From Thermaceae bacterium (GTDB lineage: Bacteria; Deinococcota; Deinococci; Deinococcales; Marinithermaceae): DNA of 37,267 nucleotides. Both the position numbers and the translations under genes were made by a program. Below, in pieces: positions 25,499 to 33,749 of this stretch (within the stretch, counting starts at the first letter, position 1; the number at the start of each line of letters is the position of its first letter). Location: assembly GCA_015519965.1 (NCBI GenBank), contig WIAM01000088.1, positions 1 to 37,267 of the forward strand. Reading direction: 5' to 3'. The notes below the pieces were generated by a model, which searched no databases, was not told the DNA's origin, and was given only the letters and a program-made list of their open reading frames with translations.

Positions 25499-26505
25499 CA
25501 CCACTGGCAAAGGTTCCCAGCCACGCCTTCGCCGTGGCGCCGATGCTGGAGCGGACCGACCGTCACTTCCGCTATTTCTTCCGCCAGATCAGCGCCAAAG
25601 CCTTGCTCTACACCGAGATGGTCTTCGACCTCGCCATCCTCCACGGCGATACCGAAAGACTGCTCGGCCACCGCGATGAGGAACACCCGCTGGCCCTGCA
25701 GATCGCCTCATCCGACCCAGGTCGCGCCGCAAAGGCGGTCCGGAAGGCGCTCGCCTACACCTTTGACGAGGTCAACCTCAACGTCGGTTGCCCCTCGGAA
25801 AAGAGCCAGCGCTCGGGCATCGGCGCCGTGCTCATGCGAACCCCCGGTCGCGTCGCCGAGATCGCTCGCGCGGTCTACGACGAATGCGGGGTGCGTCTGA
25901 GCGTCAAGCACCGGCTGGGGCTCGACGCCGACGAGGGGTATGCGCCGCTGGCCCGCTTCGTGGAAACGGTCGCCGCTGGCGGGGTCGTGACCACCTTTAT
26001 CGTTCACGCCCGCAAGGCCCTGCTCTCGCTCGATACCCGGAAAAACCGCGAGGTTCCACCGCTCCGCCACGACCTGGTCCACCGCTTGAAACGGGATTTC
26101 CCCGAGCTCACCATCGTTACCAACGGGGGCATCCAAGACCTAAAAGCCGTCACCCGTCACCTCGAGGCCGTGGACGGGGTCATGGTGGGGCGGGCCGCCA
26201 CCGAGGACCCCTGGTGCTTTGCCGCCGTCGACGCCCAAATCTTCGGCCTTCCCCGAAGACCCACCCGGCAGGGGGTGGTCGAGGCCATGGCCGCCTACCT
26301 GGACGACGCCCTCGGCGAAGGCGTTCCCGCAGCGGCCATATTGCGCCACCTGGTCCCCCTCTTTCGCGGCGTCCCCGGCGCTCGTCACTGGCGGCGGGCC
26401 CTGACCGAATCGGTCACCAGCCCCGAAGGGCTCCTGGAGGCCCTCAAGGCCATCCCCCCCGAGGTCCGCCTCGAACCCCCGAAACCACACACGGCACCCA
26501 CTTAA
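25495..26505 (+). CDS. dusA: tRNA-dihydrouridine synthase, DusA type
   Basis: An FMN enzyme that reduces uridine to dihydrouridine in the D loop of tRNA. The 336 residues form a TIM barrel starting with [19 protein letters not shown]. The catalytic Cys99 lies in [21 protein letters not shown], the FMN/phosphate motifs in SVKHRLGLD and IVTNGGIQD, and [15 protein letters not shown] near the end. The DusA-specific [21 protein letters not shown] segment separates it from DusB and DusC. It is coupled to ispH by a 4-base overlap. No terminator is evident downstream. Confidence 0.93.
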   Translation: MTPLAKVPSHAFAVAPMLERTDRHFRYFFRQISAKALLYTEMVFDLAILHGDTERLLGHRDEEHPLALQIASSDPGRAAKAVRKALAYTFDEVNLNVGCPSEKSQRSGIGAVLMRTPGRVAEIARAVYDECGVRLSVKHRLGLDADEGYAPLARFVETVAAGGVVTTFIVHARKALLSLDTRKNREVPPLRHDLVHRLKRDFPELTIVTNGGIQDLKAVTRHLEAVDGVMVGRAATEDPWCFAAVDAQIFGLPRRPTRQGVVEAMAAYLDDALGEGVPAAAILRHLVPLFRGVPGARHWRRALTESVTSPEGLLEALKAIPPEVRLEPPKPHTAPT

Positions 26506-26604
26506 GTACCGCGCCCTGGCATTCGCCACGGCGGGAGTCGCGAACACGCGTACGACTGCCAATCTTGGATCGGTCTGCTGAAAGTTCGTGGGCGCTCACT
26601 GATA

Positions 26605-26617
26605 GGGACAAATGTCC
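26605..26617. promoter_or_regulatory. CAAATGTCC-core site B upstream of the small membrane protein gene
   Basis: The inverted repeat GGACA-AA-TGTCC (26606-26617) contains the core CAAATGTCC (26609-26617) shared with sites A and C. It abuts the -10 candidate TATGAT at 26618-26623, so a bound protein would cover the promoter. Sites A and B agree over CAAATGTCC(C/T)ATGA(C/T)C, 14 of 16 bases. Confidence 0.45.
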
Positions 26618-26623
26618 TATGAT
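26618..26623 (+). promoter_or_regulatory. -10 hexamer of a probable leaderless promoter, small membrane protein
   Basis: TATGAT is followed by 7 bases and then ATG 26631. This favours 26631 over the in-frame ATG at 26619, which lies within the hexamer. Bases 26506-26617 between dusA and this point hold no gene I can support. Confidence 0.45.
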
Positions 26624-26630
26624 CAAAACC

Positions 26631-26879
26631 ATGCTCCGGCTGCTCTTCGCCGCTCTCGGCGCCGGGCTTCTTGGGCTGGCGCTGTGGCTCCTTGTGAGCG
26701 GGCTCCGCACCATTCGGGCGTGCCAGAGAAAACTCCGGGACTGTCGCGACGCAGCCGAGCGGATCGCCCTCAGCGAGGAGCGCGACCGGGGGCTGCTCCT
26801 CGCCGGTACGGGCGCGCTCTTCCTCTTCTACATCGCTGTCTACGCATACGTCACCGCCCTCCTGCAAGCCGCCGAATAA
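26631..26879 (+). CDS. Small two-helix membrane protein of unknown function
   Basis: An 82-residue protein I do not recognise. Helix 1 spans about residues 4-23 (LLFAALGAGLLGLALWLLV) and helix 2 about 55-78. Between them lies a charged loop RACQRKLRDCRDAAERIALSEERDRG with cysteines at 31 and 38, spaced CX6C on what is probably a helix. The basic loop suggests both ends face outside with the loop in the cytoplasm. Codon usage matches the neighbours. It is flanked on both sides by CAAATGTCC-core sites. It may be regulated together with the acyl-CoA synthetase that starts 75 bases later, but no function can be assigned. Confidence 0.55.
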   Translation: MLRLLFAALGAGLLGLALWLLVSGLRTIRACQRKLRDCRDAAERIALSEERDRGLLLAGTGALFLFYIAVYAYVTALLQAAE

Positions 26880-26889
26880 CATCGAACCT

Positions 26890-26904
26890 GGGGCAAATGT
26901 CCCA
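26890..26904. promoter_or_regulatory. CAAATGTCC-core site C upstream of the acyl-CoA synthetase gene
   Basis: The core CAAATGTCC (26894-26902) sits in an interrupted palindrome of the form TGGGnCAnnTGnCCCA (26889-26904). It lies about 50 bases upstream of the synthetase ATG at 26955. Confidence 0.45.
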
Positions 26905-26954
26905 AAGCCCAAAGGCGTAGGCTCGTGTTGCCAAACCGAGCTCTGGAGGTGACG

Positions 26955-28640
26955 ATGGATCGTTTCAGCGCGTTCGTAGAGGCAAGGGACTTCTTGATCG
27001 ACAAACGGAATGATTACCGAGCGGCCAGGGAAGGATTTACCTGGCCCAAATTTGAAACCTTCAACTGGGCCCTCGACTACTTCGACCGCATCGCCGAGGG
27101 AAACGACCGCACCGCCCTTTGGATCGTCGATGAGGACGGTCAGGAAGAAAAACGCAGTTTTTCGGAACTCAAGGCGCGATCGAACCAGGTCGCGAACTTC
27201 CTCCGCGCCCAGGGGATCGGGCGGGGCGATCGCATCCTGCTCATGCTGGGCAACGTCCCCGAGCTCTGGGAAACCATGCTGGCGGCGATGAAGCTCGGCG
27301 CGGTGGTGATCCCGGCCACGACCCTGCTCACCGGCGACGACCTCAAGGACCGCCTGGAACGGGGGAAGGTCAAGGCGGTGGTGACCGAACACACGCTCAC
27401 AGAGCGCTTTTCCGGGCTGGCCGGAGAGGCGGTCAGGATCTCGGTCGGCGGCGGGCGCGAGGGTTGGACCGCCTTCGACGAGGCCTTCCAGGCCCCCGCG
27501 GACTTCACCCCCGAGGGCGAAACCCGCGCCGACGACCTCCTCTTGCTCTACTTCACCTCCGGCACCACCTCCAAGCCCAAGCTCGTAGCCCACACCCACA
27601 CCAGCTACCCGGTGGGTCACCTCTCGACGATGTACTGGCTCGGGCTCAGGCCCGGCGATGTCCACCTCAACATCAGCTCCCCCGGCTGGGCCAAGCATGC
27701 CTGGAGCAACTTCTTCGCCCCCTGGAACGCCGAGGCCACGGTCTTCATCTACCGCTACCAGCGTTTTGACGCCGCCTCGGTGCTGAAGGCGATCGAACAA
27801 CACGGGGTGACCACCCTCTGCGCCCCGCCCACGGTGTGGCGCATGTTCGTGCTGGAAGACCTTAAGGCGTTTAAAACCCAGCTTCGCGAGTTGGTGAGCG
27901 CCGGTGAGCCCTTAAACCCCGAGGTGATCGCCGCGGTCGAGGCGGCCTGGGGGCTCACCATCCGCGACGGCTATGGTCAGACCGAGACCACGGCCCAGGT
28001 GGGGAACACTCCGGGTCAGCCCATCAAGCCCGGCTCCATGGGGCGGCCCCTTCCCGGCTACCAGGTGGTGCTCCTCGACCCCGACGGCCGGGAAGCCGAT
28101 GAAGGCGAGATCGCGATCAAGCTCGAACCACGCCCCACCGGGCTCATGCGCGGCTACCTCGACGACCCCGAGCGCACTCAGGCGGTGATGTCGGGCGGCT
28201 ACTACCGCACCGGCGACGTGGCCCGACGCGACGAAGACGGTTATTTCTGGTACATCGGCCGTGCCGACGACGTGTTCAAAAGCTCCGACTACCGCATCAG
28301 CCCCTTCGAGCTCGAAAGCGTGCTCATCGAGCACGAGGCGGTGGCCGAGGCGGCGGTGGTCCCCTCGCCCGACCCCATCCGCCTCTCGGTGCCCAAGGCC
28401 TATGTCGTGCTCGCCCCGGGCTTTGAACCCAGCCGGGAGGTGGCGCGCTCAATCTTCGCCTACGTTCGCCAGCGGGTGGCGCCCTATAAGCGCATCCGCC
28501 GCCTGGAGTTCGCCGAGCTCCCCAAGACCATCTCGGGAAAGATTCGCCGGGTGCAGCTGCGCATTCGGGAAAAGGAAAAGCAGGAAAAGGCCCCGCTCGA
28601 ATTCTTCGAGGAGGACTTCCCCGAGCTCAAAAAAGCCTGA
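26955..28640 (+). CDS. AMP-forming acyl-CoA synthetase (ACS/ACSM type)
   Basis: Activates a carboxylic acid to its CoA thioester through an acyl-adenylate; cytoplasmic. The 561 residues show the adenylate-forming superfamily motifs in order: the P-loop YFTSGTTSKPKLVAHTH, DGYGQTETTAQVGN, YYRTGDVARRDEDGYFWYIGRADDVFKSSDYRISPFE and the C-terminal PKTISGKIRR, with the catalytic and potentially acetylated lysine. The PGWAKHAWSNFFAPWN segment is like the medium-chain/ACSM and related acetate or propionate synthetases; chain length cannot be fixed. I start it at ATG 26955, with GGAGGT at 26945-26950. An upstream in-frame TTG at 26925 would add ten unlikely residues. It ends in a highly charged tail. 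Confidence 0.88.
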   Translation: MDRFSAFVEARDFLIDKRNDYRAAREGFTWPKFETFNWALDYFDRIAEGNDRTALWIVDEDGQEEKRSFSELKARSNQVANFLRAQGIGRGDRILLMLGNVPELWETMLAAMKLGAVVIPATTLLTGDDLKDRLERGKVKAVVTEHTLTERFSGLAGEAVRISVGGGREGWTAFDEAFQAPADFTPEGETRADDLLLLYFTSGTTSKPKLVAHTHTSYPVGHLSTMYWLGLRPGDVHLNISSPGWAKHAWSNFFAPWNAEATVFIYRYQRFDAASVLKAIEQHGVTTLCAPPTVWRMFVLEDLKAFKTQLRELVSAGEPLNPEVIAAVEAAWGLTIRDGYGQTETTAQVGNTPGQPIKPGSMGRPLPGYQVVLLDPDGREADEGEIAIKLEPRPTGLMRGYLDDPERTQAVMSGGYYRTGDVARRDEDGYFWYIGRADDVFKSSDYRISPFELESVLIEHEAVAEAAVVPSPDPIRLSVPKAYVVLAPGFEPSREVARSIFAYVRQRVAPYKRIRRLEFAELPKTISGKIRRVQLRIREKEKQEKAPLEFFEEDFPELKKA

Positions 28641-28690
28641 ACGCCGCATGCGGCCCCGTTCGGCACGCGCCCGGCGGGGCCAAAAAGCAC

Positions 28691-29608
28691 CTAAGCCAAA
28701 CGGATCTCACTCGGCCAAAGGCCGCCGAGCGCCTCCCAAGCCCGCCGCATGTCGCTCGGAACCGGGGCGACGAAGGTTAAGAAGAGGCCGGTACGCGGGT
28801 GAGGGAGGCGCAGCTCGTAGGCATGGAGCGCCTGGCGGGAGAGGCTAGGGTGCCGCTTGCCGTAGAGCTCGTCCGAAAGGATCGGGGCCCCCAGGTGCTT
28901 GAGGTGTACCCGGATCTGGTGGGTGCGCCCGGTGTGGGGCTTGGCCTCGACCAAGGCAAAGCCCTCGGTTCGGGCGAGCACGGCAAAGTCGGTTTCGGCA
29001 TAGCGCGGGTTCACCCCACCCACGTGCATCTTGTGCCGCAGCGTGGGGTGGCGCCCGATCGGCGCGATCAACGTCATCTCCCGGGGCACGCCCTGGGTGA
29101 TCGCCAGGTAGCGCTTGTAGACGAAGCGGTTTTTAAACGCCGCCGAGAGGTGGCGCTGGGCGGCCTCGTTCTTCGCCACCACGATGGCTCCGGAGGTCTC
29201 CCGGTCGAGCCGGTGCACGATCCCCGGCCGGGTGAGTTCCGGACGCGGGGCCTCAAGGGGACCGTGACCAAAGTAGGCCAAAAGGGCCCCCACCAGGGTG
29301 CCATGGCTCTCGCCAGGCGCCGGGTGGGTGAGCATGCCGGCGGGCTTGTTGACCACGATCAGGTCCTCGTCCTCGTAGAGGACCTCAAGCCCCAAGGGCT
29401 CGGGCATCACCTGCGGCGGCGGTTCGGGCGGGCGCTCGACCAGGACCACCTCGCCCCGCAGTCGGTAGGAGGGCTTTTTCACCACTTCCCCGGCCACGCT
29501 CACGAAGCCCCCCTCAATCCAGTCGCGGGCCTTGGTGCGCGAGACCTCGGCGAACCTGGCTACCGCTTGGTCAAGGCGAAGGCCGTCGGCGGTAAACTTC
29601 AGCGCCAC
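28691..29608 (-). CDS. RluD-type ribosomal large-subunit pseudouridine synthase
   Basis: Isomerises specific uridines in rRNA. The 305 residues contain an N-terminal S4 RNA-binding domain (LRLDQAVARFAEVSRTKARDWIEGGFVSVAGEVVKKPSYRL, landmarks about 11-52). The RsuA/RluA catalytic domain follows with EDEDLIVVNKPAGMLTHPA, the catalytic Asp in GIVHRLDRETSGAIVVAKN (about residue 138), and the C-terminal KPHTGRTHQIRVHLKHLG. The S4 plus RluA-type layout fits RluC/RluD. The GTG start at 29608 has TATAAT 8 bases upstream on the minus strand. It is also 9 bases after panB and may be read from that operon. Confidence 0.88.
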   Translation of the reverse strand: MALKFTADGLRLDQAVARFAEVSRTKARDWIEGGFVSVAGEVVKKPSYRLRGEVVLVERPPEPPPQVMPEPLGLEVLYEDEDLIVVNKPAGMLTHPAPGESHGTLVGALLAYFGHGPLEAPRPELTRPGIVHRLDRETSGAIVVAKNEAAQRHLSAAFKNRFVYKRYLAITQGVPREMTLIAPIGRHPTLRHKMHVGGVNPRYAETDFAVLARTEGFALVEAKPHTGRTHQIRVHLKHLGAPILSDELYGKRHPSLSRQALHAYELRLPHPRTGLFLTFVAPVPSDMRRAWEALGGLWPSEIRLA

Positions 29609-29616
29609 AATCTCCG

Positions 29617-29622
29617 ATTATA
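29617..29622 (-). promoter_or_regulatory. TATAAT -10 element inside the end of panB, upstream of the pseudouridine synthase
   Basis: On the minus strand a perfect TATAAT spans the last codon region of panB and lies 8 bases before the GTG at 29608. GGAG within the spacer could alternatively act as a ribosome site. No -35 box is clear. Confidence 0.35.
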
Positions 29623-30448
29623 GCGTTTCCTTGAGCTTTTCGATGACCTCGGGCTTCACGCTGTAGGCGTGTTCCTCACCCGGGAAACGCCCCGACCGCA
29701 CGTCCTCGGCGTAGCTTTTGAGCGCGGCGCGGAAGAGCTCGGCCCCCTCGAGGTAGCGCTTGACGAAGCGGGGCTTGAAATCCTCGAAAAGGCCCAGCAG
29801 GTCGTGGAAGACCAGCACCTGGCCGTCGGTGCCAGCGCCGGACCCGATGCCGATCGTGGGCACCGGAACCCGCTCGGTGACGAGCCCAGCGAGGGCCGAG
29901 GGTACCATTTCCAGGACCAGGGCAAAAACGCCAGCCTCCACCAGAGCGCTGGCATCCAAAAGCATCTTCCTCGCCTCTTCCAGCGTCTTGCCCTGGGCCT
30001 TGTAGCCACCCTTTTGGCTCGCAGTCTGGGGGGTAAGCCCCAAATGGCCCATGACCGGCACCCCGGCGCGCACCAGGGTGCGGACCACATCGAGGACCTC
30101 TTCCCCGCCTTCGAGCTTGACCGCGTCGACCCGGGCCTCTTTCATCAGCCGCTCGGCGGCCGCGAGCGCGCGCTCGGGTGTTGCGTAGCTCAAAAACGGT
30201 AGATCGCCGATCACGAAGGTCTCGGGCGCGCCCCGCCGCACCGCCTTCGCGTGGTGCACCACTTCGTCGAGTGTCACCGGCACCGTCTCGCCGTAGCCGA
30301 GGACCACGGTGCCCAGCGAATCCCCCACCAAGATGGCGTCAATCCCAGCCTGCTCGGCGAGCTTGGCGCCCACGTAGTCGTAGGCCGTCACCATCACGAT
30401 CCGCTCGCCTTTTCTCGCTCGGAATGCTTTCACGGTCAGACGCTTCAC
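29618..30448 (-). CDS. panB: 3-methyl-2-oxobutanoate hydroxymethyltransferase
   Basis: The first committed enzyme of pantothenate synthesis, which transfers a hydroxymethyl group from methylene-THF to 2-ketoisovalerate. The 276 residues are a complete TIM barrel with VTAYDYVGAKLAEQAGIDAILVGDSLG, the metal-ligand and substrate motifs VKLEGGEE and MGHLGLTPQ, the catalytic glutamate region LEMVPSALAGLVTE, and IGIGSGAGTDGQVLVFHDLLG. The GTG start overlaps the stop of the upstream PIN-like gene as GTGA, so panB depends on that gene for translation. panC and panD are not in the window. Confidence 0.95.
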   Translation of the reverse strand: MKRLTVKAFRARKGERIVMVTAYDYVGAKLAEQAGIDAILVGDSLGTVVLGYGETVPVTLDEVVHHAKAVRRGAPETFVIGDLPFLSYATPERALAAAERLMKEARVDAVKLEGGEEVLDVVRTLVRAGVPVMGHLGLTPQTASQKGGYKAQGKTLEEARKMLLDASALVEAGVFALVLEMVPSALAGLVTERVPVPTIGIGSGAGTDGQVLVFHDLLGLFEDFKPRFVKRYLEGAELFRAALKSYAEDVRSGRFPGEEHAYSVKPEVIEKLKETL

Positions 30449-31182
30449 GACTCCATCCTAAGCCTCTCGGCCAGCTCGAGCACGTCCCGCGACCGCCCCG
30501 AGAACACCCCGGCGCCATACCCCACCCGGCGCAGCGCTTCCTTGAGGTAGCGGTCGGTGGCCAGGATGTCGACGTAGGGCCACACCGTCGCCGCCATCAG
30601 CACATCGACCAAGTCGCTCAGGCGCTCGTGCCGGGTGCGCTCCATCGAACGAAAGGCCAAAAGCCGCGAGAGAATCCGCACGAACGGCAGCGACGCGCCC
30701 CTCTCCCCCAGACCAAGCCGGTCGGAGACGAACCCGGCCACGAGCTCGGCCCGCCGGTAAAACGACCCCGAAAGCTCGAGGTCCAAAAGGTCCCAAAGCG
30801 GCCAGAGGTCGGCCGGTCGGTCCCAGTCGCCCCGATCGGTCAGGAAATCCTCCAGCACCACGCCCCCGCGTTCGGCCTGGCGCCGCACCACGTCCTGCCA
30901 GGGGCGGACCCAATAGCCCCCGGACAGGCGGGAAAAGATCGCCTTGAAGGTGGGCAGCAGGTAGCCGCCGTGGAGCTCGAGTACGTGGAAGGGCGAGGGC
31001 GGGGCCAGGATCTGCCCCGCCCGTGCCGCAGCCAAAAGCGCCGACCAGGCCTCGCCGAAGGCCCCGTTGTGCGGCAGGCCGAGGAGGAACTTCGAGATCC
31101 TCGAGGCGTAGTTCTGGTCGAGGTAAATGAGTCGCGGTCTCACGGCTTCAAAAGCAACTCCGGGCGCCAAAGGGGTCACCAC
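30445..31182 (-). CDS. PIN-like domain protein of unknown role
   Basis: A 245-residue protein whose N-terminus RPRLIYLDQNYASRISKFLLG matches the YLDQN(x)xS opening found in a PIN-like nuclease clan. Further acidic positions typical of PIN folds appear in LSDLVDVLMAATVWPYVDILATDRYLKEAL (Asp at about 202-205, 216 and 221). The N-terminal acidic position is a single Asp (LDQN). It has no neighbouring antitoxin gene, so a toxin-antitoxin role is not supported. It heads a minus-strand operon with panB (4-base overlap), divergent from ruvB. The start is one of two adjacent GTG codons (31182 or 31179). Confidence 0.6.
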   Translation of the reverse strand: MVTPLAPGVAFEAVRPRLIYLDQNYASRISKFLLGLPHNGAFGEAWSALLAAARAGQILAPPSPFHVLELHGGYLLPTFKAIFSRLSGGYWVRPWQDVVRRQAERGGVVLEDFLTDRGDWDRPADLWPLWDLLDLELSGSFYRRAELVAGFVSDRLGLGERGASLPFVRILSRLLAFRSMERTRHERLSDLVDVLMAATVWPYVDILATDRYLKEALRRVGYGAGVFSGRSRDVLELAERLRMES

Positions 31183-31189
31183 TTGGCGT

Positions 31190-31195
31190 TAGAAT
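31190..31195 (+). promoter_or_regulatory. -10 hexamer of a probable leaderless promoter for ruvB
   Basis: TAGAAT is followed by 6 bases and GTG 31202. On the other strand the overlapping TATTCT (31191-31196) lies 8 bases before the PIN-like gene start, so the two divergent promoters may share -10 DNA. Confidence 0.5.
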
Positions 31196-31201
31196 ACCCC
31201 C

Positions 31202-32182
31202 GTGTTGGACGAACCCGGTCTGCGGCCCAAGCGGCTTTCCGACTACGTCGGCCAGGTACGACTCAAAAAGAAGCTCCAGGTCTACCTCAAGGCGGCCATG
31301 GAGCGGGGGGAGCCGCTGGACCACCTCTTGCTCGCCGGCCCCCCGGGGCTCGGCAAGACCACGCTGGCCCACGTCATCGCCTACGAGCTCGGGGTCAACA
31401 TCCGGGTGACCTCCGGGCCGGCGATCGAGAAACCGGGCGATCTGGCAGCTATCCTCACCAACAGCCTCGAGGAGGGCGACATCCTCTTCATCGACGAGAT
31501 CCATCGGCTCTCCAAAACCGCCGAGGAGCACCTCTACCCGGCGATGGAGGACTTCAAGATCGACATCGTGCTTGGCCAGGGGCCGGCGGCGCGCACCATC
31601 CGGCTCGACCTGCCCCGGTTTACCCTGATCGGGGCCACCACCCGGCCGGGCCTGCTCTCCGGGCCCCTAAGGAGCCGGTTTGGCATCACCGAACACCTCG
31701 AGTTCTACACCCCCGAAGAGCTGGCGCAAGGGATCACCCGTGACGCCCAGCTCCTCGGCGTCGGCATCGACCCCGAGGCGGCCCTCGCCATCGGCAAGCG
31801 CAGCCGGGGGACGATGCGAATCGCGAAAAGGCTTTTCCGCCGGGTTCGCGACTTCGCCCAGGTCGCCGGCGAGGATCACATCACCCGGGCCCGGGCCGAA
31901 GCCGCCCTCGACGCGCTAGGCCTCGATACCTTGGGCCTCGACCCAAAGGATCGCGAGTACCTCGAGGTCTTGCTCACCAAATTCGCCGGGGGGCCGGTCG
32001 GCCTCGACACCCTGGCCACGGCCATGGCTGAAGATAGCCTGACTCTGGAGGAAGTGGTCGAGCCCTTCCTCATCCAGCAAGGCCTGATCAAGCGTACCCC
32101 CCGGGGCCGGATGGCCACCAAGGCGGCCTGGACGCACATGGGGCTCCCCGCCCCCGAGGCTTCGGCAGGGCTCTTCGACTAG
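31202..32182 (+). CDS. ruvB: Holliday junction branch-migration helicase RuvB
   Basis: A hexameric AAA+ motor that, with RuvA, drives branch migration in recombinational repair. The 326 residues start with [12 protein letters not shown]. They contain Walker [12 protein letters not shown] (about residues 47-57), Walker [11 protein letters not shown], sensor 1 [19 protein letters not shown] with the arginine finger, sensor 2 [20 protein letters not shown], and the C-terminal winged helix [17 protein letters not shown]. The GTG start is supported by the -10 spacing. ruvA and ruvC are not adjacent, which is common in this phylum. Confidence 0.96.
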   Translation: MLDEPGLRPKRLSDYVGQVRLKKKLQVYLKAAMERGEPLDHLLLAGPPGLGKTTLAHVIAYELGVNIRVTSGPAIEKPGDLAAILTNSLEEGDILFIDEIHRLSKTAEEHLYPAMEDFKIDIVLGQGPAARTIRLDLPRFTLIGATTRPGLLSGPLRSRFGITEHLEFYTPEELAQGITRDAQLLGVGIDPEAALAIGKRSRGTMRIAKRLFRRVRDFAQVAGEDHITRARAEAALDALGLDTLGLDPKDREYLEVLLTKFAGGPVGLDTLATAMAEDSLTLEEVVEPFLIQQGLIKRTPRGRMATKAAWTHMGLPAPEASAGLFD

Positions 32183-32218
32183 GCACCCCGCCGTGGCAAA
32201 AAGCCACGGCGGGGTGCC
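32182..32218 (+). terminator. 16-bp perfect hairpin after ruvB, probable terminator
   Basis: A perfect 16-bp inverted repeat (32182-32197 and 32203-32218) closes the loop AAAAA. It begins at the last base of the ruvB stop codon. There is no T run after it on either strand, so termination, if it occurs, would not be of the classic kind. It lies between the convergent ruvB and tetR genes. Confidence 0.55.
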
Positions 32219-32282
32219 GAAGCCCTCCTCAGTGGCCCCGAAAAAACGATCGGACGGCCCTTTTGGGCGGACGCTTGCCGAA

Positions 32283-32885
32283 TCAGCGGGCGAGGACCCC
32301 TTCAAGGGCGACGGTGAGGAACTTCTCGGTCTCTTCCCTGAGGCTGCCCCCCACCCCGTAGGCCGCCCAGCGCAGCGCGGCCAGGAGGAAGGTATCGGCG
32401 ATCGAGGCCGCCACCCGCTCCAGGCTCATGTCGGCGCGAATCCGGCCTTCCTCCACCAGAGGCTTCAGGATCACCGCCACCCGCTCGGCCAGGGGCAACG
32501 CCCGGTAGGCCCGCTGGGCCCGCTCGGGGTCGGGGTTGACGAGCTCATAGGCCAGGTGGGAAAGGAGTTCAGCCCCGAGCTCGGCTTCGGAGAGCTCCGC
32601 CAAACGCCGCCAGAAGCCACGCAGGACCTCGAGGGGCGGCTGGCCTTTGGCCAGGGCTTCCCCGGCCTTTTGCCAGGCCACGTCCATGAGCTCGGCCCCG
32701 TAATCGAGGAGCACCGCCTCCTTGTAGGGGTAGTAATTAAAAAAGGTCCCCCGCGACACGTGACTTTTTTTCGCGATGTCGCTCGCGGTGGTGGCCTCGA
32801 ACCCCTGGGCCTTAAAAAGCTCGATCGCCGAGCGGTAGATGCGTTCCTTCCTGCGCTGCTTCTGGCGTTCGCGGAGCCCTGCCAT
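32283..32885 (-). CDS. TetR/AcrR-family transcriptional regulator
   Basis: A 200-residue repressor-type protein. The N-terminal helix-turn-helix is typical: RRKERIYRSAIELFKAQGFEATTASDIAKKSHVSRGTFFNYYPYKEAVL (residues about 11-60, shown as landmark). The all-helical C-terminal part, with a hydrophobic ligand pocket, is not diagnostic. No obvious target gene is adjacent; it stands alone between convergent ruvB and the DUF4388 gene. The ATG at 32885 has TATAAT 8 bases upstream. A short symmetric TTAT-N5-ATAA overlaps that element and could be its own operator. Confidence 0.85.
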   Translation of the reverse strand: MAGLRERQKQRRKERIYRSAIELFKAQGFEATTASDIAKKSHVSRGTFFNYYPYKEAVLLDYGAELMDVAWQKAGEALAKGQPPLEVLRGFWRRLAELSEAELGAELLSHLAYELVNPDPERAQRAYRALPLAERVAVILKPLVEEGRIRADMSLERVAASIADTFLLAALRWAAYGVGGSLREETEKFLTVALEGVLAR

Positions 32886-32893
32886 ACTTCGTG

Positions 32894-32907
32894 ATTATAC
32901 CGAATAA
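32894..32907 (-). promoter_or_regulatory. TATAAT -10 element and small inverted repeat upstream of tetR
   Basis: On the minus strand TATAAT (32894-32899) lies 8 bases before the ATG. TTAT (32895-32898) and ATAA (32904-32907) form a short inverted repeat over it, a possible autoregulatory site. The rest of the gap to 33005 shows nothing recognisable. Confidence 0.35.
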
Positions 32908-33005
32908 ACTTAGAAAGCCAGCTCACGTGCCCCGCCCCGAAGGCACCCCGAGCCCGGTGGCGCCGGTTGCAAGATCTTGCGGAATGCGGCCTTCGCGGCC
33001 AGGAG

Positions 33006-33749
33006 TTATGCGGTTTTCGCCGAAGCTCCACCGTTTTCCCAGGTCAAATCGCGGAGCAGGGCCCCGCGCCCAGGGGGTTTGAGCTTTCCGGCCCGGATCT
33101 CCTCGATCAAAAAAGCCCGGACGCGATCGAGCGGCAGACCGTCCTGGATCAGCTCGCCCAGCGTGCGGCGACCGTCGAGCCGGCTCACCACATCGGCAAA
33201 GGGGTGCCGCAAGCGCCGGCGGCCGGCCAGGGGATGCCGGACCTTCATCGTGAACCAGCGGTAAAAGGCCAGCGGCACCAGCTCGTCCTCCAAAACCCCG
33301 CGCCACACCCGCTCCATGGCGATGATCAGCGGCACCCCCCAGCGTTTCGCCGCCCCCCGCACCGAGAGCCGCGGCGAAAAGACCGCGTAGGTCCCGCTGG
33401 CCCTGGGGGCTTCCAACACCCGGCTCGGCGCGTCCACCTGGGTCCGGAAACGACGCCACTCGTCGCTGAGCCGGGCCCACTCGGCGACCAGAGTGCGAAA
33501 GGGGAAAATCGGCGTACCCTCTTCCTCGCCGGCGACGAAACGAAAACGACCCTCCCGCGACGCCAGGTCGAAGGTGGCGATGGCCTCGAAGCCCTCCCAA
33601 TCCAAAATGCCACCGCCGACGATCTCGCCATCGCGGAACCTGAGGAAAAGGGGCACATCGGCGCGGATCAAAAGGCGGCCGCTCTTGGCCTCACCGTGCA
33701 AAAGCTCCAGGGTGTCCATCAAAGGAACGGTGCTCAGATCGCCTTCCAC
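33006..33749 (-). CDS. DUF4388 (PATAN-like) domain protein
   Basis: A 247-residue cytoplasmic protein. The first 100 residues fit DUF4388: MEGDLSTVPLMDTLELLHGEAKSGRLLIRADVPLFLRFRDGEIVGG is the usual opening, where related domains appear in bacterial two-component, gliding and type IV pilus signalling proteins. The remaining 150 residues are helical, contain DVVSRLDGRRTLGELIQDG like DUF4388-associated winged segments, and are otherwise unrecognised. It overlaps thrB by 16 bases and is the last gene of the prfA-to-DUF4388 run. The start is GTG 33749. Function not known. Confidence 0.72.
   Translation of the reverse strand: MEGDLSTVPLMDTLELLHGEAKSGRLLIRADVPLFLRFRDGEIVGGGILDWEGFEAIATFDLASREGRFRFVAGEEEGTPIFPFRTLVAEWARLSDEWRRFRTQVDAPSRVLEAPRASGTYAVFSPRLSVRGAAKRWGVPLIIAMERVWRGVLEDELVPLAFYRWFTMKVRHPLAGRRRLRHPFADVVSRLDGRRTLGELIQDGLPLDRVRAFLIEEIRAGKLKPPGRGALLRDLTWENGGASAKTA

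Noticed and set aside
28652-28681. Possible terminator hairpin GGCCCCG/CGGGGCC after the acyl-CoA synthetase
   Set aside because: The stem is interrupted, the loop is long, and A bases rather than T bases follow on the plus strand, so it is not a convincing intrinsic terminator.
30445-31182. A PIN-type toxin-antitoxin module
   Set aside because: There is no small antitoxin gene beside it, and the partner gene in the operon is panB, a biosynthetic enzyme.
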